Shown here: piece by piece, positions 12,291-20,555 of the stretch
How the letters are laid out: every line of letters begins with the position of its first letter
How positions within the stretch are numbered: the first letter of the stretch is position 1
DNA from: Microbacterium sp. SLBN-154
GTDB lineage: Bacteria; Actinomycetota; Actinomycetes; Actinomycetales; Microbacteriaceae
Direction of reading: 5' to 3'
NCBI RefSeq assembly: GCF_006715565.1
Contig: NZ_VFNL01000001.1
Coordinates: 3,286,001 to 3,350,000 of the forward strand
Length of the DNA stretch: 64,000 nt
Translations under genes and position numbers: made by a program
The notes under the pieces: model-generated
What the model was told of the DNA's origin: nothing
The model's database searches: none
The model's input: the letters and a program-made list of their open reading frames with translations, nothing else

Positions 12291-13515
12291 GGCCGACGTC
12301 ATCGTCACCAGCCCCGACCGAAACTTCGTCACACTCAAGCTCACCACCGACGACGGCCTGACGGGCCTGGGCGACGCGACGCTGAACGGTCGGGAACTCG
12401 CCGTGGTCACCTACCTCAGCGAGCACGTGGTGCCGCTCCTCGTCGGCGCCGACGCCTCGAAGATCGAAGACACGTGGCAGTTCCTCTACCGCTCGGCGTA
12501 CTGGCGGCGGGGTCCCGTGACGATGGCAGCCATCGCGGCGGTCGATATGGCGCTCTGGGACATCAAGGCCAAAGCGGCCGGGATGCCCGTGTATCAGCTC
12601 CTGGGCGGCGCGAGCCGCAACGGGCTCATGGCGTACGGGCATGCGTCGGGCAAGGAGCTGCCGGAGCTATTCGACTCGATCCGGGCGCACCAGGAGCAGG
12701 GATACAAGGCGATCCGTGTGCAGACGGGCGTCCCGACGCTGAAGGCCATCTACGGCATCGCCGCTCAGGGCGCCGACGTGGGCGATGCGACCGTGCGCTA
12801 CGACCATGAGCCGGCTCGCCGCGGCGCGAAGCCGGTCGAAGAGGACTGGGACACGCGCGCATATCTGAACCACCTCCCCGGTGTGTTCGAAGCGGTGCGG
12901 AACGAGTTCGGACCCGACATTCCGCTCCTCCACGACGGTCACCACCGGATGACGCCGATCCAGGCGGCGCGCCTGGGCAAGGACCTCGAGCCCTACGACC
13001 TGTTCTGGCTCGAGGACTGCACACCGGCGGAGAACCAGGAGGCGCTGCGCCTGGTACGCCAGCACACGACCACCCCGCTCGCGATCGGTGAGATCTTCAA
13101 CACGATCTGGGACTTCAAGGACATCATCCGCGACCAGCTCATCGACTACGTCCGCGGCGCCGTCACGCACATGGGCGGGATCACCCCCCTCAAGAAGACC
13201 CTCGACTACGCCGCCATGTACCAGATCAAGTCGGGCATGCACGGCCCCACCGACATCTCCCCGGTGGGCATGGCGGCTGCGATGCACCTCGGGCTGGCCA
13301 TCCACAATTTCGGAATCCAGGAGTACATGACCCACGGCGCGAAGACGGACCAGGTCTTCCAGCAGTCGTTCACCTGGACCGACGGGTACCTCCATCCCGG
13401 CGACCAGCCGGGTCTCGGGGTCGAACTCGATGTCGATGAGGCGGGCAAGTACCCTTACGAGCGGGCGTACCTGCCCTACAACCGACTGTTGGATGGGACG
13501 GTGCACGACTGGTGA
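12277..13515 (+). CDS. manD: D-mannonate dehydratase, ManD (enolase superfamily)
   Basis: The product is 412 residues and starts at GTG. It should dehydrate D-mannonate to 2-keto-3-deoxy-D-gluconate. The Mg ligands are visible with canonical 26-residue spacing: Asp220 (LLHDGHHR), Glu246 (FWLEDCTP) and Glu272 (IGEIFN); His222 fits the catalytic position. The C-terminal signature [18 protein letters not shown] and the IQEY segment are typical of the RspA/ManD branch rather than the unrelated UxuA fold. The Trp-rich loop [13 protein letters not shown] is also conserved. It is coupled to both uxuB (14-bp overlap) and gntK (4-bp overlap). Confidence 0.92.
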   Translation: MLIDKADVIVTSPDRNFVTLKLTTDDGLTGLGDATLNGRELAVVTYLSEHVVPLLVGADASKIEDTWQFLYRSAYWRRGPVTMAAIAAVDMALWDIKAKAAGMPVYQLLGGASRNGLMAYGHASGKELPELFDSIRAHQEQGYKAIRVQTGVPTLKAIYGIAAQGADVGDATVRYDHEPARRGAKPVEEDWDTRAYLNHLPGVFEAVRNEFGPDIPLLHDGHHRMTPIQAARLGKDLEPYDLFWLEDCTPAENQEALRLVRQHTTTPLAIGEIFNTIWDFKDIIRDQLIDYVRGAVTHMGGITPLKKTLDYAAMYQIKSGMHGPTDISPVGMAAAMHLGLAIHNFGIQEYMTHGAKTDQVFQQSFTWTDGYLHPGDQPGLGVELDVDEAGKYPYERAYLPYNRLLDGTVHDW

Positions 13516-14045
13516 GTTCTGCCCTGCACTCCCCCGTCATTGTGATGGGTGTATCCGGCGCGGGCAAGACGACGGTGGGCATCGCGCTGGCCGCCGCCCT
13601 GGGTGCTCCCTTCGTCGATGCCGATGACCTGCACTCCGACGCCGCGCGCGAGAAGATGGCGCGCGGCGAGCCGCTCACCGACGACGACCGCTGGCCCTGG
13701 CTCGCGCGCGTCGCCGCGCGCCTCGCCGACGTCGACCAGCCGGCCACCGTCATCGCCTGCTCGGCGCTGAGGCGCGCATATCGGGACGCCCTCCGGGCCG
13801 AGCGCCCCGACATCGCGTTCATCCACCTCACCGGCACCCGCGGCCGGGTCGCCGAGCGGCTGCGTCATCGCGCAGGGCATTTCATGCCGTCGGCACTCCT
13901 GGAGTCGCAGTTGCAGACGCTCGAGCCGCTCGAGGCCGATGAGCTCGGCGCCGCCGTGTCGGTCGAGGGCGACCCTGCGCAGGTCACGCGCGACGCGATC
14001 GACGCGCTGCGGTTTCTCTCGGTGGTGCGGACGCCGACCTTCTGA
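13512..14045 (+). CDS. gntK: gluconokinase, GntK family
   Basis: The product is 177 residues. It has a P-loop (GVSGAGKTT, residues 13-21), the DADDLHS substrate motif, a DDRWPWL block and the [10 protein letters not shown] motif typical of short-form gluconate kinases, which make 6-phosphogluconate. The GTG start overlaps the manD stop by 4 bp, so it is the last gene of the glucuronate operon. The pathway here would call for a 2-keto-3-deoxygluconate kinase, a different fold (PfkB). Whether this enzyme handles gluconate, KDG or another acid in vivo cannot be told from sequence; gluconate is the default. Confidence 0.88.
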   Translation: MSSALHSPVIVMGVSGAGKTTVGIALAAALGAPFVDADDLHSDAAREKMARGEPLTDDDRWPWLARVAARLADVDQPATVIACSALRRAYRDALRAERPDIAFIHLTGTRGRVAERLRHRAGHFMPSALLESQLQTLEPLEADELGAAVSVEGDPAQVTRDAIDALRFLSVVRTPTF

Positions 14046-14065
14046 CTCGCCGCCTGACTCGCCGC
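14042..14065. repeat. perfect 12-bp tandem duplication at the gntK stop
   Basis: CTGACTCGCCGC occurs twice head to tail (14042-14053 and 14054-14065). The first copy contains the gntK TGA at 14043-14045, so the second carries a redundant copy of the stop. It sits in the 25-bp convergent gap before the TMEM175-like gene. It looks like a small replication-slippage duplication without obvious function. Confidence 0.7.
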
Positions 14066-14070
14066 GATGA

Positions 14071-14766
14071 TCAGCGCCGGTCGGGCGCCGATGTCGCACC
14101 GGAGAGTCCGAGCGCCCGCGCCCAGAGCGTGTGCAACGGGCCGACGAGGACCATGAGGAAGAGGGCCGAGTACCCGATCGCGGGAAGCGCGATACCGATC
14201 CCGAGTGCCACGACGAACATCCCGGTCGTCAACAGGTCGGCGAGCAGCCCGCGCCGCATGCCGATCTCAGGGATGCGATGGAGCTCGGGGTGGGCCCGCA
14301 GGTAGAAGCGGGCGCATGCGAGGGTGAGGCACGTCAGCGTCATCGTGCCGATGTAGACGACGAGCTGCAGGGCGTCTCGTCGGGTCTGCCCCGTGAGCGC
14401 GGTGGCGACGGGCAGCCACGCGATCGTCAGCAGCCACGCCACCGTGATCCACAGCAGCGGTTCGGTCACATGCTCGACGAGGGCGAACAGGCGGTGGTGA
14501 CTCATCCAGAAGGTGGCGATCAGCACGAAGCTCAGCGCGAAGAGCGTGATCGAATCCAGGTTCGCGCCGATCCAGTCGGCCGTGGACTGACCGGATGCCG
14601 ACGCATCGCCGATCGTGTTGATCAAGGGCAGGATCAGCAGCGTCATGGCGATGGCGACGACGGCGTCGGTGAAGGTCTTCAGCCGCTCCGCGGTGACGGG
14701 GACGCGCGGGCTCTTCGCGGCGGAGTCCGTCGGGCCCGCACTGTGGTGCGTCTCTTTCCCGGCCAT
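14071..14766 (-). CDS. TMEM175-like (DUF1211) membrane protein
   Basis: The product is 231 residues with about six transmembrane helices. The helix-1 motif RLKTFTDAVVAIAMTLLILPL is close to the RxxxFSDxVxAIAxTLLxL signature of bacterial TMEM175 potassium channels. The second conserved block ALSFVLIATFWMSHHRLFALV also fits. A polar N-terminus of about 25 residues precedes helix 1. The ATG at 14766 is preferred; the frame continues to 14826. The gene is convergent with gntK and lies downstream of the ThDP decarboxylase in the same direction. Potassium conductance is known for the family and inferred here. Confidence 0.8.
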   Translation of the reverse strand: MAGKETHHSAGPTDSAAKSPRVPVTAERLKTFTDAVVAIAMTLLILPLINTIGDASASGQSTADWIGANLDSITLFALSFVLIATFWMSHHRLFALVEHVTEPLLWITVAWLLTIAWLPVATALTGQTRRDALQLVVYIGTMTLTCLTLACARFYLRAHPELHRIPEIGMRRGLLADLLTTGMFVVALGIGIALPAIGYSALFLMVLVGPLHTLWARALGLSGATSAPDRR

Positions 14767-14839
14767 CGCCGCCTCCCCTGGTCGTTCCGCCGTCAGTCTG
14801 CCGTGGCCAGAGGCGATGCCGGCCACCCCACGCGATCGA

Positions 14840-16585
14840 TCAGTCCTTCGACCGGTTGGCCGCCGCCGCCGCGGCGGCGATGGCCCGAAGGACCGGTGGC
14901 ACGTCCTGCGGCGGCACGACCGCCTGGATCAGCGTCAGCGAAGAGGACGCGCGCGCATCGGATAGCGCGGCCCGCAACTCCGCCGCCGTGGCGACACGGA
15001 TGCCGCGGGCGGACCCCGCCGCATCCATCCCCTTCATCACCTGCACCCAGTCCCACGTGCCGATGTCGTTGTACGCCTCGTTCGCCCCGTGGATCACCCG
15101 TTCGACGGTGTACCCGGCGTTGTCGACCACGACAACCACGGCCGGGATGCCGCGGCGCAGGAGCGTGCCGAGCTCGGCCACGGTCATCTGTGCGGCACCG
15201 TCGCCGATGAGCAGCACCGGTCGCCGTTCGGGGGCGGCCAGCGCCGCGCCCAGCACGGCCGGCAGCGTGTAGCCGATCGACGCCCACAGCGGCTGGCCGA
15301 CGAAGGTGACGCCACCGGGCAGGCGGTGATCGGCCATGCCGTAGAACGACGTGCCCTGATCGGCGAAGACGATGTCGCCGGGCCGGAGGAAATCGGCCAC
15401 CTCGCGCCAGAGGGCCTCCTGCCCGAGCGGGGTGTCGACATGGGCGTCGTCGGAGAGCGGAGCCACGGGGGCCGCGGCGCGCTCCTGCGCGGCATCCGTC
15501 GATCCCACGCGGCGACCGGCGCCGGTTTCGATGAGGACCTCGGCGACGATGTCCAACGCGTCGGTCATCGTCAGCGGCGAGAAGATGCGCCCATCCCACG
15601 AGACCGCCTCGCCGCCGATCTCGACGGTCCGGGCGGGATCGATGCGCTGTGAGAAGAAGCCGCTGGTGAGGTCGGTGAACTGCACACCGGCCATGACCAG
15701 CAGATCGGCATCCTCGACCGCGACGCGCACCTGGTCGTCGCTGGATGCCCCGAGGTACGAGCCGAGGTAACCCGGAGCCGACTCATCGACCACCCGGCGG
15801 CCCCAGAGGAGCGTCGCATGCGGTACGCCGAGGGCGGTCACCCGATGCAGGTGCGCCTCTGCTCCGAGACGGGAGACGAGGATGTCGGCGAGGAGCGTCA
15901 CGGTCGACGCCTGCGTCATCCTCTCGACCAGGCGCGCGCGGAAGTCGGCCGCGATGCTCGCGTCGGTGACCCCGGGATGCTCCGGGAGCGGCGCGGGGGG
16001 CGGGACGGCGGGCGCAGCGGCGACATCGGCCGGCAGCAGGAGGTAGCCGGGCAGGCGACGGTCTCGGGCCTCGATGAGCACGCGGTCGATCTCCTCGGCG
16101 TAGCCGTCGCCGGTGACGGTCGCGTACGCGGCGGCGACCTCGGCGGCCATCCGCGCGAAGTGCCCGAAGTCACCGTCACCGAGCGTGTGATGTGTCGCCC
16201 GTCCCGCCGCCTGGGTGGCCGTCGTCGGCGCCCCCACCACGTGCACGACGGGGACGTGCTCGGCGCGGCTGCCCGCGAGGGCCGCGATCGCAGACAGCTC
16301 GCCGACGCCGAAGGTGGTGCAGAGCGCGCCCAGTCCGTGCAGTCGTGCGTAGCCGTCGGCGGCATAGCCGGCGCCCAGTTCGTTCGCGCACCCCACCCAC
16401 TCGATGTCGGGGTGGGCCTGGACGTGGTCGAGGAACGACAGGGTGAAATCGCCTGGAACACCGAACAGGTGCCGCACGCCCGCGCCGGCGAGCCGGTCGA
16501 GGAGGTAGTCGCCCACGGTGTAGCCGGTGACGGGAGGAAGCGTCACCGGCTCCGGTCCCACCTGTGTCATCGTCATCTCCCCCAT
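14840..16585 (-). CDS. ThDP-dependent 2-oxoacid decarboxylase (indolepyruvate/pyruvate decarboxylase family)
   Basis: The product is 581 residues in the standard three-domain ThDP layout. The N-terminal Pyr domain has GVRHLFGVPGDFTLSFLD and the catalytic glutamate in CANELGAGYAADGYAR. The C-terminal PP domain has GDG...N in IGDGAAQMTV and VVVDNAGYTVE. Adjacent histidines in ATHHTLGDGDF correspond to the HH pair conserved in pyruvate and indolepyruvate decarboxylases, arguing against acetolactate synthase. The product would be an aldehyde such as indole-3-acetaldehyde, phenylacetaldehyde or acetaldehyde. No other auxin or Ehrlich-pathway gene adjoins it, so substrate is open. Two further ATGs, at 16576 and 16570, are possible starts. 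Confidence 0.85.
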   Translation of the reverse strand: MGEMTMTQVGPEPVTLPPVTGYTVGDYLLDRLAGAGVRHLFGVPGDFTLSFLDHVQAHPDIEWVGCANELGAGYAADGYARLHGLGALCTTFGVGELSAIAALAGSRAEHVPVVHVVGAPTTATQAAGRATHHTLGDGDFGHFARMAAEVAAAYATVTGDGYAEEIDRVLIEARDRRLPGYLLLPADVAAAPAVPPPAPLPEHPGVTDASIAADFRARLVERMTQASTVTLLADILVSRLGAEAHLHRVTALGVPHATLLWGRRVVDESAPGYLGSYLGASSDDQVRVAVEDADLLVMAGVQFTDLTSGFFSQRIDPARTVEIGGEAVSWDGRIFSPLTMTDALDIVAEVLIETGAGRRVGSTDAAQERAAAPVAPLSDDAHVDTPLGQEALWREVADFLRPGDIVFADQGTSFYGMADHRLPGGVTFVGQPLWASIGYTLPAVLGAALAAPERRPVLLIGDGAAQMTVAELGTLLRRGIPAVVVVVDNAGYTVERVIHGANEAYNDIGTWDWVQVMKGMDAAGSARGIRVATAAELRAALSDARASSSLTLIQAVVPPQDVPPVLRAIAAAAAAANRSKD

Positions 16586-16752
16586 TCGCCGACTCCAGGA
16601 CCCATGCCTGGCGCCGCCGCCCTCACGCTAGCGGCGATCGCCGGTGCCGCGCCTCAGCCGTCCCGATCGGCGGCGGTCCCCAACTCCTGCAGAACGAGCC
16701 GGCGGTCGGTGATAGACCCCCGAATCCTCGGATCTCGCCCGAAACGCAGGAG

Positions 16753-17229
16753 TTAGCGACGCGGCAGCTGGAACGGCGTGCTGACATGGGCGAACGGCCA
16801 CGCCTCGGCGATCCAGCGAGGGACGAAGGCGTCGAGGGCGTCGCGCCACGGGTCAGGGGCGTCCTGGGTGATCCACCACGACACCTCGGCGGCCGCCCCC
16901 TCGGGTCCGGCAGGCAGCGGGTCGATGTAGACGCACCCGAGCAGCCGGGTCTCGTCGTCGGTGAGAACGGCGTAGTTGAACGACGTGTGGGCCTCCATGT
17001 CGGCGGCGTGGTGGGCGAGGTCCTCCTCGTCCTCCGCGTGCGTCATCGACGCCGGGGGCCATCCCCAGGCCTCGCCGTACATCTGCCACAGCATGTCGCG
17101 GTTTGCCATGACGGTGACCATGTCGATATCGACGTCGCTCGCGCGGATCGGACGCAGATGCACCCCGTCGACGAGGGGAACCGACCTCGGGTGCACGAAA
17201 TCCTGCGGCAGCCATGGCTCTTCGCTCAC
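16753..17229 (-). CDS. GNAT-like N-acetyltransferase
   Basis: The product is 158 residues. After a proline-rich start, VHLRPIRASDVDIDM resembles the first strand and helix of a GNAT fold, followed by FNYAVLTDDETRLLGCVYIDPL and AAAEVSWWITQDA, which match the central strands carrying the acetyl-CoA site. The pyrophosphate loop (Q/RxxGxG/A) is not clear, so activity is uncertain. The gene is isolated, with a 167-bp upstream-facing gap (16586-16752) to the decarboxylase in which I see nothing distinct. Confidence 0.65.
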   Translation of the reverse strand: MSEEPWLPQDFVHPRSVPLVDGVHLRPIRASDVDIDMVTVMANRDMLWQMYGEAWGWPPASMTHAEDEEDLAHHAADMEAHTSFNYAVLTDDETRLLGCVYIDPLPAGPEGAAAEVSWWITQDAPDPWRDALDAFVPRWIAEAWPFAHVSTPFQLPRR

Positions 17230-17290
17230 TGTTCCCCCTCGAGATCACGGCCCCGGCGCATCGGCGGCCCGGCTCTGACAGTATCGAGGC

Positions 17291-17560
17291 ATGTCGAACG
17301 CCGCCGCACCCACCCGCAACCCCACCGCCTGGGCCGCCTTCTGGGTCGGGCTCGCCGGCCTCGTCCTCATGCCGATCCCGCTGTTCATCGGTCTCATCCT
17401 CGGCGGGGGTCTGTCTCTCGTCGCGGCGGTCCTGGTCGTGATCGCCCTGCTGAAAGGCCTGGCACGCAGCGGCAAGGGCATCGCCCCCGTGGTGTTCGCG
17501 GCGATCTTCGTGCTGCTCACGTGGGGCGGCATCTCGATCGGCGGGGGCACCATCTGGTGA
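17291..17560 (+). CDS. small two-helix membrane protein
   Basis: The product is 89 residues. A short polar N-terminus (SNAAAPTRNPTAWAAFWVG) precedes hydrophobic segments LAGLVLMPIPLFIGLILGGGL, LVAAVLVVIALLKGL and VVFAAIFVLLTWGGISIG. It resembles DUF4190-type actinobacterial membrane proteins. TATCGA lies immediately upstream of the ATG, suggesting a short or absent leader. It stands alone between the divergent GNAT gene and the convergent glycosyltransferase. No function can be assigned. Confidence 0.7.
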   Translation: MSNAAAPTRNPTAWAAFWVGLAGLVLMPIPLFIGLILGGGLSLVAAVLVVIALLKGLARSGKGIAPVVFAAIFVLLTWGGISIGGGTIW

Positions 17561-17578
17561 CCCGCCTCCGCTGATCCC

Positions 17579-18403
17579 TCAGACGGCCGCGCGGCGGAAC
17601 CCGCCGGCGTGCTCCTCGACCGCACCCGCGGCGACGAAGGCATCGATCCAGCCCCGCATGGGCCACTCGCCCCAGGTGCGAGAGAACAGCGCACCGTTTC
17701 GCAGGATGTCGTCCAGGTGACGCCAGGGCGGTGAGCCCGCCGGATGCCACTGGTGGTACGCGTGCGCCCCGCCGACCCATCTCAGGCCGACGCCCGAGGC
17801 GCGTGCGCGCCGGGCGAAATCGGTGTCTTCGGCGCCGTAGCCCTCGTAGGCCTCGTCGAACCCGCCGAGGCGACGCCAGGTGCCGGGCGTAACGGCGAAG
17901 GAGAGCGACCAGAAGAGGTCGTACTCCTCGCTCGACCCCGAGCGGCTCTCCTCGGCGGCAGGGCTCGGCCGCGCCGGATGGGGCCGGGTCATCCCATCGA
18001 GCTGGTCGGGCAGGCCGGGCCGTTCGACGCTCGCGAGGTAGGTGACCGGTCCGCAGGCGATGTCGGACGGATGACGGCGGAGCACCTCGACATACCGCCG
18101 AACAAGCTCAGGGCCCGGCAGGCAGTCGACGTCGAGGAAGACCAGCACCTCGGCGCCCTGATCGAGCGCGATCCGGGCACCCTCGTTCCGCGCGGCCCCC
18201 ACGCGCACTCCATGGGGTCCGGGCGCCACATGACCGGCGACGACGCCGGGCGGCGTCGCGGCGGGATCGGCGTCCAGCCCGATGTCGACGCGGAAGACCT
18301 CGACCCCCTGGGCTGAGACGCGGGAAAGGAAGGCCCGTTGGCGAAGCAGGTGGTCCTCCCGGTCGCGCGACCACGCGGTGATGACCGCCACGCGCCCGGT
18401 CAC
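17579..18403 (-). CDS. glycosyltransferase family 2 with galactosyltransferase-like C-terminal domain
   Basis: The product is 274 residues from a GTG that overlaps the upstream gene by 4 bp. The GT-A fold shows VAVITAWSRDRE at the start, GAARNEGARIAL, the nucleotide-sugar metal motif FLDVDCLP, and the acceptor-side motif FDEAYEGYGAEDTDFARRA, which matches the C-terminal galactosyltransferase-type domain of chondroitin-polymerase-like enzymes. No transmembrane segment or signal is seen, so it is cytoplasmic or peripheral. It is the last gene of the left arm of the glycan locus. Donor and acceptor are unknown. Confidence 0.85.
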   Translation of the reverse strand: MTGRVAVITAWSRDREDHLLRQRAFLSRVSAQGVEVFRVDIGLDADPAATPPGVVAGHVAPGPHGVRVGAARNEGARIALDQGAEVLVFLDVDCLPGPELVRRYVEVLRRHPSDIACGPVTYLASVERPGLPDQLDGMTRPHPARPSPAAEESRSGSSEEYDLFWSLSFAVTPGTWRRLGGFDEAYEGYGAEDTDFARRARASGVGLRWVGGAHAYHQWHPAGSPPWRHLDDILRNGALFSRTWGEWPMRGWIDAFVAAGAVEEHAGGFRRAAV

Positions 18404-19404
18404 ACGCGCACCTCTCCGATGACGGCGGCCGCGCGCGCGGCCGCCCCTCGCACCTGCCAGCCGCTCCAGTCCGGCGTGCGATCGGAGGCGCGCTGCACGA
18501 GCCTGACGAGGTGCTCGGGATCGGTCGATGAGGGCGCGACGTCCGCCCATCCGCCGGCGGCGAGGACGCGCCCGGTCTCGCCCTGCTCGTCGAAGGGCCG
18601 CGCCTGCGGCACGACGACCGCGCGCGCATTCGCGGCGGCGAGATCGGCGACGCTGTTCTGCCCGGCAGCGCTCACGACCACGTGCGCGCCGGCGATCATC
18701 GGCCAGACGTCATCGACGCGATCACCCTCCCCTGCGCCGGCCGTCTCGACGCTCCACCCGTCGGCGCGAAGGAGCGCGATCGCCCGACGCAGGACGGCAT
18801 CATCCACCGTCCGCCCCAGGAAAAGGACTCGTCGCGCCGCCGAGTCGCCCGCTCGCCGCCCGTCGTACCGCGACACCCCGCCGACACGTCGGACGCGATC
18901 GTCGAAGCCGGTGAGTCCCTCGGCCGGCACGGTGCCGGCCGCCCACGGTGCGAGGATGCGGTCGGCCATCTCGTACGCCATCCGGTGCGGACGGTCCGTC
19001 CGGCGGCCCGGCTGCGCGACGACCACCGTCGGGATCCCGAGCAGGCGCACGAACGCCGCCACTTCGGCGCTGACGTCGACGACGAAGGCCGACACCTCGC
19101 TCGCTGCGGCCCAGTCGGCGATGACGGCGAGTCTTGCGCGATGCCCCGGGTGCGCGATCGGCGCCCAGTGCAGCGACCCGCGCGCGGTCTCGTCGCCGAA
19201 GTGTCGCGCTGGGCGCCGAGCGCCGTCTGCGCCGACGATGTCGTCGGCATCCGAGGGGAGCCTCACCCATCGCACGCCGGCGGGGAGGTCGGTCGGCTGG
19301 GGCAGCGAGGAGAAGACGGTGACCTCGTCGTCGAGGTGCGGAATGATCGCCCGGAGACGGGTGGCGTGGCCCCAGCCGTGATGATGGACGTACCAGCCGA
19401 TCAC
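18400..19404 (-). CDS. MurG-like (GT-B) glycosyltransferase
   Basis: The product is 334 residues starting at GTG with a 4-bp overlap. The N-terminus IGWYVHHHGWGHATRLRAII is the glycine/histidine-rich acceptor loop of the MurG/UGT-like GT-B group. The C-terminal half carries RRVLFLGR, AGAHVVVSAAGQNSVADLAAANARAVVVPQARPFDEQ and DWSGW, the nucleotide-sugar binding region. It is soluble by sequence. The frame is open for another 260 codons upstream, but that part is antisense-like arginine-rich sequence overlapping the next gene and is not used. It sits between two other glycosyltransferases in a tightly coupled operon. Sugar and acceptor are unknown. Confidence 0.8.
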   Translation of the reverse strand: MIGWYVHHHGWGHATRLRAIIPHLDDEVTVFSSLPQPTDLPAGVRWVRLPSDADDIVGADGARRPARHFGDETARGSLHWAPIAHPGHRARLAVIADWAAASEVSAFVVDVSAEVAAFVRLLGIPTVVVAQPGRRTDRPHRMAYEMADRILAPWAAGTVPAEGLTGFDDRVRRVGGVSRYDGRRAGDSAARRVLFLGRTVDDAVLRRAIALLRADGWSVETAGAGEGDRVDDVWPMIAGAHVVVSAAGQNSVADLAAANARAVVVPQARPFDEQGETGRVLAAGGWADVAPSSTDPEHLVRLVQRASDRTPDWSGWQVRGAAARAAAVIGEVRV

Positions 19405-20555
19405 GCCCCGACCGCCGTGCCCACGACGTCCGCCGAAACGAGCCCAGGAACCGCCGAACCGGATGCGGCGACCGACAGCACCCGCTCGATCTCGCGGTGG
19501 CGCTGCTCCAGCGAGTAGCGCGCCGCTGCGGCATCCCGTATGCGGTCGCGAGGAAGACCCCATCGCGAGAGCCCGGCGAGGCCTGCGGCGGCGCGCGCGA
19601 GCGCGCCGACGTCGCCGGCCGGCACGACGGCCGTGGCGGGCATGCCGGCGAGCACCTCGCCGATTCCGCCGGAGTCGAAGGCCGCGACCGGGGTGCCGGT
19701 CATGAGCGTCTCGGCGGCGACGAGCCCGAACGGCTCGTCCCACACGGGGGTCACGAGGGCGACGGCCGAGGCGCCGATCACCGCACTCAGTTCGGGCAGG
19801 CTCATCGGGCCGAGGTGGTCGATGCCCCCGCCGAGGAGGGGTTCGATCTCCCTGGTGAAATAGCTCACGTCGCCGATCCGGCCCGCGATCCGCAGACGCG
19901 CCCCAGCCCGCAGGGCAGCGCGGATCGCCAGGTGCGGCGCTTTCTCGGGAACGATCCGCCCGAACCACACCCAGTCCCGCCCGCCCGGGCCGAGGCGCCA
20001 CTGGTCGGCATCGACGCCGTTGGGGAAGACGAACGAGTCGACGCCGGCCTGCGACCAGGCCTGGGCCGTGAATTGACTCACGGCGAGGAACCGGTGAGGC
20101 TCCCGTCCGGACAGGCGACGGGAAGCCTCGACCATTCCCGGCAGCGGCGGCGTGTGCAGCGTCGTCACCACCGGCAGCCCGAGGTCGCGGCTCCACAGGA
20201 TCGGATCCGGGTGGAGGCTGTGGTTGTCGACGACGTCGACCGGCAGCATGCCGGTCGCCAGCAGATGCCGCACGCGGTGGAACGCCTCGCCCATCCGATG
20301 CTCATGCCCTCGTGGGCTCAGCGAGTCGGAGGCATCCTCCGGCCGGCTCCAGCGCGGGCTCGGAAGCCGCAGCTCCGGGTGCGCCCCGAGGAAGTCCGAG
20401 CCATCGGCTGCGCACAGGAACACCGCGTGTCCCTGCCGTCGCAGCCACCGCACGCGGTTCCAGACCACCGCCTCCAAGCCCCCTGCGTGCGGCTGGCGAA
20501 GCGCGTGCCGTTCCGGGGCGACCACCAGGATCCGCAGTCGCTCGACCCCGCTCAT
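19401..20555 (-). CDS. glycosyltransferase family 4
   Basis: The product is 384 residues with the GT-B layout. The N-terminal domain has RLRILVVAPERHALRQPHAGGLEAVVWNRVRWLRRQGHAV and VVDNHSLH. The linker motif FVFPNGVDADQW leads to the donor domain with WFGRIVPEKAPHLAIRAA, LAALVTPVWDEPFGLVAAETLMTG-like sequence containing the EX7E motif (EPFGLVAAE), and GGIGEV. ATG at 20555 overlaps the upstream stop by 4 bp. It is the second gene of the left arm. This is the most typical glycosyltransferase of the cluster, but the sugar is not predictable. Confidence 0.88.
   Translation of the reverse strand: MSGVERLRILVVAPERHALRQPHAGGLEAVVWNRVRWLRRQGHAVFLCAADGSDFLGAHPELRLPSPRWSRPEDASDSLSPRGHEHRMGEAFHRVRHLLATGMLPVDVVDNHSLHPDPILWSRDLGLPVVTTLHTPPLPGMVEASRRLSGREPHRFLAVSQFTAQAWSQAGVDSFVFPNGVDADQWRLGPGGRDWVWFGRIVPEKAPHLAIRAALRAGARLRIAGRIGDVSYFTREIEPLLGGGIDHLGPMSLPELSAVIGASAVALVTPVWDEPFGLVAAETLMTGTPVAAFDSGGIGEVLAGMPATAVVPAGDVGALARAAAGLAGLSRWGLPRDRIRDAAAARYSLEQRHREIERVLSVAASGSAVPGLVSADVVGTAVGA

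Noticed and set aside
18400..20196. Long upstream extension (about 260 codons) of the MurG-like gene
   Set aside because: It would lie entirely in another frame over the family 4 glycosyltransferase gene. The GTG at 19404 with a 4-bp overlap and a proper N-terminal loop is better supported.
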